A stretch of 64,000 nt of DNA from Lactifluus volemus (taxonomy: Eukaryota > Basidiomycota > Agaricomycetes > Russulales > Russulaceae). A model generated the notes under the pieces. It was not told the DNA's origin, did not search any database, and saw only the letters and a program-made list of their open reading frames with translations. Below, piece by piece: positions 1-8,096 of this stretch. The stretch's first letter is position 1. The number at the start of each line of letters is the position of its first letter. The stretch spans positions 1-64,000 of the forward strand of contig WTXI01000022.1 in assembly GCA_022376515.1 (NCBI GenBank), read 5' to 3'. Position numbers and translations under genes: made by a program.

Positions 1-1220
1 TGAACTGCCGTTGGTAGCCCAAAACTCCAAGCGTGCTGCAGACCTCCCGCACCAACTTCAATTGACGTGGCCAGTCTGCCAGACCGTGCTTCTTGCTAGG
101 GTCGATGCGAATGGTACCCTGGTCGATAATGTATCCCAGAAACTCGATCTCTCTTTTGGCGAACTGACATTTTTCCGGCTTTAGGAAGAGTGACTCCCTT
201 TCCAGAATTTCTAGGTATTCTTTGGTGATTTGATCGTGCAATTCCGGGTCATCTGGGGTCACAATGAGGAAGTCGTCCAGGTACCAGTGGACCCAGCAGG
301 GGTATTTCTTTTTAGATCAGCGAAGATGCGGTCTGCCATTTGCTGGAAGGCAGCTGGTGCGTTACACAGTCCAAAAGGCATGACTTTGGCTTCGAACAAC
401 CCCTCATCCGTTTTTACTGCTGTGATCTATTGGCTGTCCAGATGAATGCGGATGTTGTAATACCCATCTCGAATGTCAAATTGGACATTAGCTTGGCGTC
501 TCCCATTTGGTCGAAGATGGTGTTGATGCGGGGAAGGGGGTACATGTCCTTCACCGTCCACTCGTTCACTTTCTGTAGTCGTAGACCGGTCTCAACTTCC
601 CATCCTGCTTCTTGATGTAGAAGAAGGGGCTGGACCACGCGGATTTTGACCTTGTGATGTATCCTTTAGCTTGCTGCTCTGTGAGGAACGTTCTCATGGA
701 TTTGGTCTCTTCCACCGTTAATTTGTAAGTCTTGCAATTGATGGTCTTTGGGGTCTGGCAGAGTGTGATTACAAGGTCTTCTGGGCGCGAAGGAGGGAAA
801 CATTTTGCTTCTTCTTCTGAGAAACTTTGGCATATTTTTGGAACTGCTCTGGCACAGTCCCTTGCTTTGTCCCTTCCCTCTCGTTGTGCCCACTGTTGAC
901 TGAAACTGTTTTGCACACTTTCGTTCGTCGAGCCGCCCACTTCAGTTCCACTTCGCCCCGTGGTGGATATTTGATAGGGGCCTCGATCTTTCCTCCTTCC
1001 AATTGATCTGAGGATCGAACTCCGTAGCCAGGGTATCCCAAGATATTTGATCTTCGCCTAAGTTTGTGATGAAAAGATTTGGGCGCTTCTTTGCGTCCTT
1101 GAGGATGTTGAGGAGCAGTAGCTGGTGATTTTACCATCTTGATTCTCCGTCCATCTACATTAACACTGTTCGAGTTCCTGGAGGTCTATGGATCCAGGCC
1201 AGTTTTCCACCATTCTTGGG
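1..1220 (-). pseudogene. Ty3/gypsy pol: protease tail and reverse transcriptase N-terminus (partial, frame-broken)
   Basis: After the protease active-site motif (D-S-G-A-T, ending near 1221) the frame is lost and regained several times. A linker fragment resembling ILGYPW is seen near 1040. RT begins near 850 with residues such as FPPSRPEDLV, followed by TEQQAKGYI, SPFFYIKK and DGKLRPVYDYRK (about 570-620), then in another frame NEWTVKDMYPLPRI and FDQMGDAKL (480-560). These correspond to the fingers/palm start of a Ty3-type RT. Further motifs ([17 protein letters not shown], 380-350) occur before the left edge. The catalytic YxDD box would be at or beyond position 250. I infer a pol reading frame split by point indels rather than large deletions. 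Confidence 0.82.
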
Positions 1221-3415
1221 TCATGAATTTTCTGTAGCACCACTGTCGAGTAGTGCTTTTTCGGCAGCCATCTTGGTCGCACTCGTGAACGATAGGGGAA
1301 TGTCTAGTGTATTGGTTCTCGAGATACGACATATTTGAGTAAGATGGGCTCGTACCCAGGCTGCACGGGTCGAGCCATTTAAAAATCCTCTTCTTCTACC
1401 ACCCATCCAAGGCACCGTTGAAGGCTCCTTTTCCAATCTTGGCTCTGATGCTCCTGAGCATCTGGATGGGATCCTCATCGTCACCGACTTGCGTGGTTTC
1501 GTCATCCTCCTTTTTGTTGGCTCTTGCCCTGGGCTGCTGTGGCAGTCTGGGGTTGTTTTGTCCTTTCTTCTTAGGGCAATCCCTGGAGAGGTGTCCTTGT
1601 TCTTTGCAGAAAAACACCATCCCTCCTTTCTCAGCCTTTGTTTCTCGTCCGCTTTAGCTGAGTCGGTTCTGGTGACATCGATGTCCATGGCCCAGGGATC
1701 TTTCTGAGGGGGGGTTTCTTTCTTCTTGGCCATGAGTTGGCTGGCCCACCGAGGAACGTCCTTTCTGAAGCTAATCTCGTGCTTTAATTGTTGGTACACG
1801 TCGTGGTGCTGAGTGGCCAGCTCCTGCCAGCCTCTCAGGGTGTTTGGGTTGGCCCCTACTTGTTTGAGCATGCTGGTAAGGAGCCCTAGGTCTAGTCCCC
1901 TCTTGTACATTCTGATGGTGCCATTGCTGTCGGCGTCCCATCCTGCCTTCTTTCTGAGATGATTGAATTCGGCCGTATATTGGGCCAGGTTTCCTTTCTT
2001 CATCTCTAAGTGCTCCAGTCTTGTAATTGCATCATCTTCTTCATTAGTGTCTTTGAAGGCATCATCCAGAGCGTCTTCGAAATTGATCCAGAGGATCTCT
2101 GCATTTTCTCCATGCTGGACCACTTCTTGTTTGATCGTGTCCAAGTAATCTTGCACCCATGCTGACACCAAAGGTCCTTTGACCATCCCTAGCATTGTCA
2201 TGACGCGGTTGTAGGGGACGAGCATGTCATCGTGGTTTCGATTGATGGCTTTGTACATTCTCCATTCGGTTTTGAAGACGTCGTACAGACTCTTGTCTCC
2301 CTTGAATGGCGTAGGTGGAATCCCTTTTAGGCCATTTCTTGGAGGGGCGACTGGTTGGGCCCCGACTGCTGCTGCTGCTGCGCCTCCGCCTCCACCGCCT
2401 CCACCGCCGCCACCACCACCACCACCACCACCGCCGCCACCACCACCGCCGCCACCACCACCGCCGCCACCACCACCGCCGCCACCACCACCGCCACCAC
2501 CGCCACCACTCTGGCTTGGTCCTGCCATTGCTGTGGTTTGGGTTGGCTGTGTCAGAGTTGCCGATCGGGTAAACATGGGGGTTGGCGAAGTGATGCTAAG
2601 GGCGCTCATGGCATGGTCTATGGGGGTGACTGGTGTGATTAATCTTGGTTCCTCGTTTTCTTGCGTGGGCGGGGGTTCTCTGTCTTGGCTGTCACCGGAG
2701 GAGGAGTTTGCTCCTGCCGAGTCCTGTTGGGGGGATGTTGCTCCATCTCCATTCTCGCTCTCGTCTTCACTGGCTTCTGATGCTTGCATGGAAGGGGGAA
2801 GAGCTAGCTCATTGAGGATGTAGTCATATTTGGTGAACTTCATCGTGGGATCGGTCCAATATTCACTGTTCGACCAATAGATGTTGTACCACCGGTTGTT
2901 GATAAATTCACAGGGGGATCGGTACTTGGTTCTTGATCCCTCTTCTACGTGATAGAAGTGATAGGTTGTCGGTTTCTGGTAAAGTTGGTGCGTTTGTCTT
3001 CTATCTTCCAAGAATCTGATGCTTCCTTTCTGTTCGATGGTTAAGTCGTCGTCCTCTCTGGGAATGATTCTAGTTCCTAGGTCGTCTTCGTTTGTGTCCC
3101 AGACAACGATCAAAGACCCATCGTTATTCCTGTCCAGCCTTGCATATGGAAGGCAATGTGATCCCCTGGTAGATAGAGGATCAATGTGTTTCCTTGTTCA
3201 GATTGGAACAACTCTGTTCCTGCACCCAAGATTGTTTCTAGGTGCCCAATGGTGCGTACGCAAGAAATGCTGACTTCCTTCCAGCACCTTTGCTCTGATC
3301 TTCGTTTGGCATTATACCGATTCTGTATCGCCTCGTTTTTGTTCAAGTGTGCGTCAATCAACAATTCTTTGATCCGCAGATAGGTTGGTTGTTGTAGATA
3401 GTCCCAAGTGGACAT
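1221..3415 (-). pseudogene. Ty3/gypsy gag with poly-glycine tract and zinc knuckle (frame-broken)
   Basis: Structural Gag polyprotein. The start is the ATG at 3415 (MSTWDYLQQ), 13 nt after the primer binding site. The frame breaks once near 3130-3145, where the next frame (3113-1221) continues with INNRWYNIYW, a capsid-type retrotransposon gag core (about 2320-1750, with LEHLEMKKGNLAQYTAEFNHLRK-like sequence) and a stretch of roughly 45 glycines at 2390-2510. A CCHC zinc knuckle (C-x2-C-x4-H-x4-C, HLSRDC) is present at about 1575-1615 but in a neighbouring frame, because an A5 run on the plus strand (1610-1614) is one base short of what the knuckle needs. The same ORF re-enters frame to reach the protease motif at 1221-1260. 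This suggests a continuous gag-pro in the parent element. Confidence 0.85.
2386..2515 (-). repeat. 15-bp tandem repeat coding poly-glycine in gag
   Basis: On the plus strand a CCN-rich tract repeats the 15-bp unit CCACCACCACCGCCG about four to five times, flanked by less regular CCA/CCG triplets. On the minus strand it is GGN codons giving about 45 consecutive glycines within Gag, followed by a short alanine run. The regular 15-bp period points to replication-slippage growth. Confidence 0.85.
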
Positions 3416-3427
3416 CTACTGGAAAAG

Positions 3428-3439
3428 AGCTTCGGCTTT
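3428..3439 (-). promoter_or_regulatory. Self-priming primer binding site (12 nt)
   Basis: Directly after the LTR end the minus strand reads AAAGCCGAAGCT (3439-3428). This is the exact reverse complement of the predicted 5' end of the element's own RNA (AGCTTCGGCTTT, 3684-3673). No tRNA 3'-end complement (TGG...) is seen. Placement and length match the Tf1/sushi type of self-priming, in which the RNA 5' end folds back onto the PBS. Confidence 0.85.
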
Positions 3440-3955
3440 TGTTATGGCTCGACTAGGGCCAGGTCCCAACTAGGGTTCAAGAGTTCGGATCTCTCCCAAG
3501 ATCTAGGTTCAGGGTCACTCAAGGTGACGACGCGCAGAACCCTGTGGTGTTGTAGCACAACCACCAAGCTTCGATGGCCCTACTAGGGCGTGTAGGAGGG
3601 TAAGAGAAGAAAAGAAAGAGTAGAGGGGAGTTCTTGTTCCTCAGGAGAGGGTGAAACGAGTCGATTGGAGTTAAAGCCGAAGCTGGGGTACAAGCTACCA
3701 GCTGAGGCCTACTTATACAGTTTATGCTAATTGTTCTACCAAACTAGGGTGGACAATAAGCATAAGAACAAGAACAATAGAGAACGCAAACAATAGGGAC
3801 TCGGAACAATAGCACTGGACGGAACGAGACGAACAATAGGCAGTCAGGACAATAGAATCAGTCAGCACAATAGAAACGATGTGGAAGGGACGTCATCAGG
3901 ATGAGTAAGCATGTTTGGGAAGCATAAGGTCCAACTTGTCCTGCATTCCGTAACA
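3440..3955 (-). repeat. 5' LTR of the left Ty3/gypsy element (516 bp)
   Basis: On the minus strand the LTR begins TGTTACGG at 3955 and ends CCATAACA at 3440, a near-perfect TG...CA inverted terminus. TATAAG lies at 3717-3712, and 33 nt downstream is the predicted RNA start at 3684 (AGCTTCGGCTTT). The gag ATG follows the LTR by 24 nt. U3 is therefore 3955-3685 and R-U5 3684-3440. The partner LTR is outside the window. Confidence 0.85.
3673..3717 (-). promoter_or_regulatory. LTR core promoter: TATA box and predicted RNA start
   Basis: The minus strand carries TATAAG at 3717-3712. The sequence that pairs with the primer binding site begins at 3684, 33 nt downstream, which is the usual TATA-to-start spacing. 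The same spacing separates ATAAATA (4429) from AGCTTTAGCTTC (4396) in the neighbouring LTR-like block, which supports both assignments. Confidence 0.7.
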
Positions 3956-4137
3956 GTGCGAACTCTCAGTGTTCGTATTGCACGAGACGGACTAGCAGGC
4001 CAGCACATGCAATGGTCGGAGCTACCATTCCCAAAGAGGATAGACGGTGGCAGATGGGTTAATGGCGATGTGTAGGTTCAACCGCAACACAGGCGCGAGC
4101 GTACTATGGTTAGAGAGTATCTTTCTAGCCCTAGTAT

Positions 4138-4627
4138 GTTAGTGTGAGGTTGAACTAAGGTTCGAGGGTGGACGCGGGGTGAGAAGTGGGGACTACTTCT
4201 CACAGCGTGTTCATATTAGGGTTCAGGCGTCTGTGAGCTTGTTTCTAGTAGTGGAAACAAGCGAACAGAAGTCTGATGAGTGGTGCGAAGTACCTGGATC
4301 AAGGTATGAAGAGGGGATTCACAAGAAGAGAGGAGAAGTTGCGATGCGAGTGTGAGCAGGAGACAATGAACTGCGATTCTAGATGAAGCTAAAGCTGGGG
4401 CTTTAGCTCGTCTACAGGGCCCTATTTATGTATACAGAGGGCCAGCCAACTATCCTACAATGGTCACAGTAAAGTAGCGAAGTCAAGACTATTGACTAAG
4501 GACCTGAGTCAGTTCTGATGACTCAAGAACTGACTCAGTGCGTCTGACTCAAGAACTGAGTCAAGAACGCTGACTCAAGACTTGAGTCATGGTCCCTGAG
4601 TCAAATACATGTCCAAAACGGTGATGT
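4138..4627 (-). repeat. LTR-like block with phased TGASTCA array (boundaries approximate)
   Basis: This block has the same promoter layout as the left element's LTR: ATAAATA at 4429-4423 on the minus strand and a related start-site sequence (AGCTTTAGCTTC) from 4396, 33 nt away. Upstream of the TATA lies an array of TGASTCA motifs (4505-4603). The proposed ends are TGTACATC (minus, at 4627) and ...ACTAACA (4138); these are weak as inverted termini. No matching self-priming site follows its 3' end, so it is either solo, truncated or disrupted by the element inserted at 3955. Confidence 0.5.
4505..4608. repeat. Four 26-bp repeats carrying eight TGASTCA sites
   Basis: Exact TGAGTCA or TGACTCA heptamers start at 4505, 4519, 4531, 4545, 4557, 4571, 4583 and 4597, with spacings 14, 12, 14, 12, 14, 12, 14. 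The array is thus four diverged 26-bp units. A degenerate TGACTAA at 4493 and a GAAGTCA at 4479 extend the phase leftwards. TGASTCA is the half-site palindrome of GCN4/AP-1 type bZIP factors. The array sits 75-175 bp upstream of an LTR TATA box and may act as an upstream activating element. Confidence 0.9.
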
Positions 4628-6007
4628 ACAGCCCCTAGAAGTCAAACAGAGGGGGCTGGCCAAGGGAAGGGATCCTAGGTCACAATACAAGTCGAAAAAT
4701 AGATGGAAAACAGTAGCAATGGGCCAGACAGCCCGCATAACCATAACAGCAGATGTATCCATTGCATTTGGGTCCTTTGCCTGCCAGCGCGAGCGAGAGG
4801 AGGGGCTATTATTCTGGTTTTGTTGGGGTCTGCGCCAATAGAAGCTGTTGCCACCTTGATTTCCTTTTTGGTTCTGTTGTCGGTTGTTTGTTCCACCATA
4901 ATTCAAATGGATGGCGCGTTTCCACAGCCAGTTCCGATGGTGTCTCTGCGCCACCTTTGTCCACTGCTCAAATATTTCCAGATTTTCAATATCGATACAT
5001 GAATCAGCAAGTCCAATAGGAAGGCCACGAGCAAATAGGCGCAAAGCCATCGGGTTGTTGAGGTCCAACCCTGCGCAATGGCCCAAGCACTCAAAGTCCG
5101 TGATATATTGATCAACGTTTTTGTTGGTCATTTTTAATCGTTGGATTTCATCTTGGGCCTTCTCATGCTCTGCATAATCCACAAATGCCTGCTTAAATTC
5201 GCTTTCTAAGACCTCCCAAGCCGTGGTATTGTAGGGGAGGATGGATGGGTCGCGTTTGGCGTGATTGAGCCAGTTGTACGACCGCTCGACCCATCCATCT
5301 GTTTTTGTTCCTCCTATCAAAGATAGGAAGAAGGCTGACCTCTTGTAGGGGTCTCTGGCAATGGCGGCATCTCTATTCATCAGGATAAATCTCTTGAATT
5401 TGGTTAAGAAGGGTATGGTGTGTCCCCTCTCTCCTGTGAACGTTTCTGGGGGGATTCCTTCTAGTCTGACATTGTTTTTCCCTATAGGTTCATCTAACAC
5501 GTCATCTAATCCATAGGGATCATCACCGTCACCCCAAGGGTGTCTTATAGGGCAATGAGGTGGTTCGCACACAGTGTTGGTCGACCGTCTGACGTTTACG
5601 CGCATATCATTGTTGCGTTCAGGTCTTTCTTCTGGTTTGTCCCTAGGGACATTCAGGGGATTATAGGGCATTTGGAACGGTGTCGGAGTACGTGAGGGGG
5701 GGGCCGTCGCATCGATCGGTTCCCCCGATCGAAGGAGTTCCTTCATGTTAAGTCCCTCTACCAGGAGGTGTAGCAATTTTAATGAGTTTCTCGTGACTCA
5801 AACAGCCATGATCTTGTTGATCCACCATTCGATTTCAAACCACACGTCCCAAGCGTTCGAAAGGGCGATTCGTGTATGTTTGTAATTCGTATAGTAGCCA
5901 GACCATGGGACATGTCCTGTTTCCATCAGGATATGTTCCATGTTCACAGTGTATTTCTTCAGAATTGTATCGTTTATTTCTGGTTGGACTGGGAACGGGC
6001 ATCGCAC
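4601..6007 (-). pseudogene. Second gypsy-type gag fragment
   Basis: Two ORFs in one frame (6007-5798 and 5776-4601) are separated by a TGA and join into a Gag-like protein of about 450 residues. The N-terminal part includes MEHILMETGHVPWSGYY. The central part is a retrotransposon gag domain (about 5470-4950; RLEGIPPETFTGERG, then TAWEVLESEFKQAFVDYAEH and QYITDFECL). A Gln/Asn-rich basic stretch follows at 4870-4770. No zinc knuckle, protease or RT is found: the sequence runs straight into the LTR-like block at 4627. It differs from the left element's gag, so it is a separate family or an internally deleted copy. Confidence 0.75.
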
Positions 6008-6086
6008 TTAGGTGGGATCGCTTTCGTGTTCGATACTTGTTTCATACGTATTTCTCCAATCCTTGGGAGGATTGGTTGCTGCTGAT

Positions 6087-6978
6087 TGTCAAGGCTCAGA
6101 AGGGCCTTGCGCTCGACGTGAGCTTAGTCTCGTGACCTAGTCCTCTAGAGGCTAGCGTCACGTGACACTTGAGGTTGCTGACTAAACTTGAGGGCACGTG
6201 AGACCTATCACGTGACCGTGGGGTACTTGATGATGATGTAAAGGATGACTAAGCCGCAGTGGTCACGAGGCTTAGTCTGACTAATCAGGGTTCAGGGTTC
6301 TATGTCCCACTGGCTCTACTCAGGAGGAGGGCGTCGCGCTGACGGATGCACTCCTGGTATTGTCAATGATCTTTTAGGGCCCCTCTCTGGTAGGCAAGAG
6401 CTAATCCTCCTAACACACTAGAGGTTAGGGAGGGAGACTTTTAAGAGATGAGAGGGGAGACCGGAAGGTCTTTGGAAAGTGGGAAGATGGTGGTTCTGAT
6501 TAAAGACGAAGTGAAGACTAAAGACAAGGGGCACTGAAAGTGCCGGCTTATATACTACTGGGGTGTGACGCTTACTAAGGGAGTCTCAGGGATGTCACAT
6601 AGGGTGACATCACGATATAATATATATAGGGGTCTGATCGAGATAGTATCGAGATGGGATCTGAGATATAGGGGATGGATTGAGATGGGTCGAGATCCAT
6701 CGGGATCACGGAGTGATCTCGGGACTGCGCTGGAATGATGTCGGGGTCACATCGGGGTAATCTCGGGGAAACTGTATCGTAACTGAATCTGTATAGTACT
6801 GTATAGTAGTTATGTAAGCAAGATCGGATCGGGGATAGATCGAGCGTCACGTGTCTTCACTGTTTACTTAGCTTGGTTCTTGTTTGTTACTGTTGTTTAT
6901 ATGGCTTGAAATGGTTTGAATTTCCCACGGTTGCAAGTGGTACTTTTCTGAACGTCATGTGACGGTGAAACCGTAACA
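6087..6978 (-). repeat. Probable LTR remnant with E-box cluster (boundaries approximate)
   Basis: On the minus strand the block starts TGTTACGG at 6978 and may end CCTTGACA at 6087, just before the second gag fragment. TATATAAG is at 6554-6547. Four CACGTG E-boxes occur at 6159-6164, 6195-6200, 6209-6214 and 6848-6853. At about 890 bp it is longer than the other LTRs here and may be composite. No primer binding site could be confirmed. Confidence 0.45.
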
Positions 6979-7031
6979 CTGATGTCGAAGCCATGTTTTC
7001 CTTTATTCATTCAGGTGAAAGCTCGTTCTAA

Positions 7032-7520
7032 TGTCACGGTCAGGTCACCGTGGTGTGGTGTCTTTGATTCGGAGTTGCGCTGACTAAGCGGAACGACAAA
7101 GCGGCTGCAGGGACTAAGACGCAAAGGCCTAGTCTAGAGTTCAGAGGGAGAAGACCTTGCTGTAGCATGATCCACACAAGTCTTCAGAGGCTTCTCTCAG
7201 AGAGGAAGCAGTCTTTAGAGAAGAGGGGGAAGGAAGGCTTGAAAGCCACTTGTATTGCTCGCTGTATCAACTACCTGAGTTCTACAGGAGAACAAGCTTA
7301 AGGCCCATCTCAGAGGTATAAGGGGTATATATATACTGGACAACGGATCGTACTAGAATGTTCAGGGATGTACCTGTAAATGTATGGAAGTGTATGGAAC
7401 TGACCGGAATGCTACGGAAGCTGACAGAAGGTGAGGGAATCGTCCAATGTATCAATGAGTAAGAGAAGGAAAATGATGAGTCAAGGTCACCTGTGACCGT
7501 CACGTCACGTTACCGTGACA
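7032..7520 (-). repeat. Probable solo LTR (489 bp)
   Basis: The block has perfect 9-bp inverted termini: the plus strand starts TGTCACGGT at 7032 and ends ACCGTGACA at 7520. A TATATATA core lies near 7326-7335. The flanks (TCTAA and ATATC) do not match, so no target-site duplication is visible. It may be one end of a longer, eroded element or a solo LTR formed by recombination between copies. Confidence 0.6.
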
Positions 7521-7561
7521 ATATCAAAATACAAATATCAAACTCCAAAACAAGACATAAT

Positions 7562-7919
7562 TGTGTAAATCCACCAAGCAGAAGACAGATCAGAAATGAT
7601 CCAGACCAATAGAATTCACTGAATCTGCAAGGCACACTATTAGAGAGAAGTCCAAGCTGGAGAGCAAGGACACAAGATGAGGAGTCTTATATACTGTACA
7701 GGGAAAAGGATGAGTGACATCAGTAATAATGTCATGAGCCTGGGTCTAGCTACAACATCATCATAGTTCTAGGCTAATGATGTCATGTAAGAGTCACTAT
7801 GAGTCATGAATGCATCATCTATGTCATACAGGGGCTAGGCTCTGTCCATAAGCAAGAATGATGTCAGAATGAAAAACATGAGGCTACAGGGAGGCACAGG
7901 TCCAGACAAATCCATAACA
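7562..7919 (-). repeat. Probable LTR remnant with repeated TGATGTCA motifs
   Basis: On the minus strand the block starts TGTTATGG at 7919 and carries TATATAAG at 7693-7686. The left end near 7562 is weakly supported. Several ATGATGTCA-like (CRE-like) motifs lie upstream of the TATA, near 7740, 7780, 7830 and 7860. From 7920 to 8096 I see no further feature beyond the 3' flank of the eIF3c gene. Confidence 0.4.
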
Positions 7920-8096
7920 CACACAGTCAATTTTCAACCACTTGATACCTTGCAAGCAAGGTAACAAGCAAAGGTAATTTTAGCTATGCAGACACCCTTC
8001 TTATAAGCAACTACTAACCCTCTTGTAAAGCACAGGTCTCTGCTAGTATATATATAAGGTCAAGGACGAAAACACATAAGCGTGATCACAGATGAG

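Larger units (their letters stand above)
1..3955 (-). mobile_element. Ty3/gypsy LTR retrotransposon, 5' part (runs off left edge)
   Basis: Read on the minus strand the order is LTR (3955-3440), primer binding site, gag (from 3415), zinc knuckle (about 1620), protease motif LLDSGATEN (about 1230) and the start of reverse transcriptase (from about 860 to 1), which is cut by the window edge. This is the gag-pr-rt order of Ty3/gypsy elements. The frame is broken at several single-base sites, but the amino-acid sequence on either side stays family-like, so the copy is probably young. The 3' LTR and the target-site duplication lie outside the window. The bases right of the LTR (from 3956) would hold one copy of that duplication. 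Confidence 0.88.

Noticed and set aside
2224..2823. Plus-strand ORF of 199 codons with a long poly-proline run
   Set aside because: It is the antisense of the gag glycine tract; the flanking gag frame on the minus strand has clear family sequence.
5798..5800. Programmed stop-codon readthrough in the second gag fragment
   Set aside because: The fragment is truncated and lacks pol, so an ordinary nonsense mutation is more likely.
7032..7520. Target-site duplication around the 489-bp LTR
   Set aside because: The flanking pentamers TCTAA and ATATC do not match.
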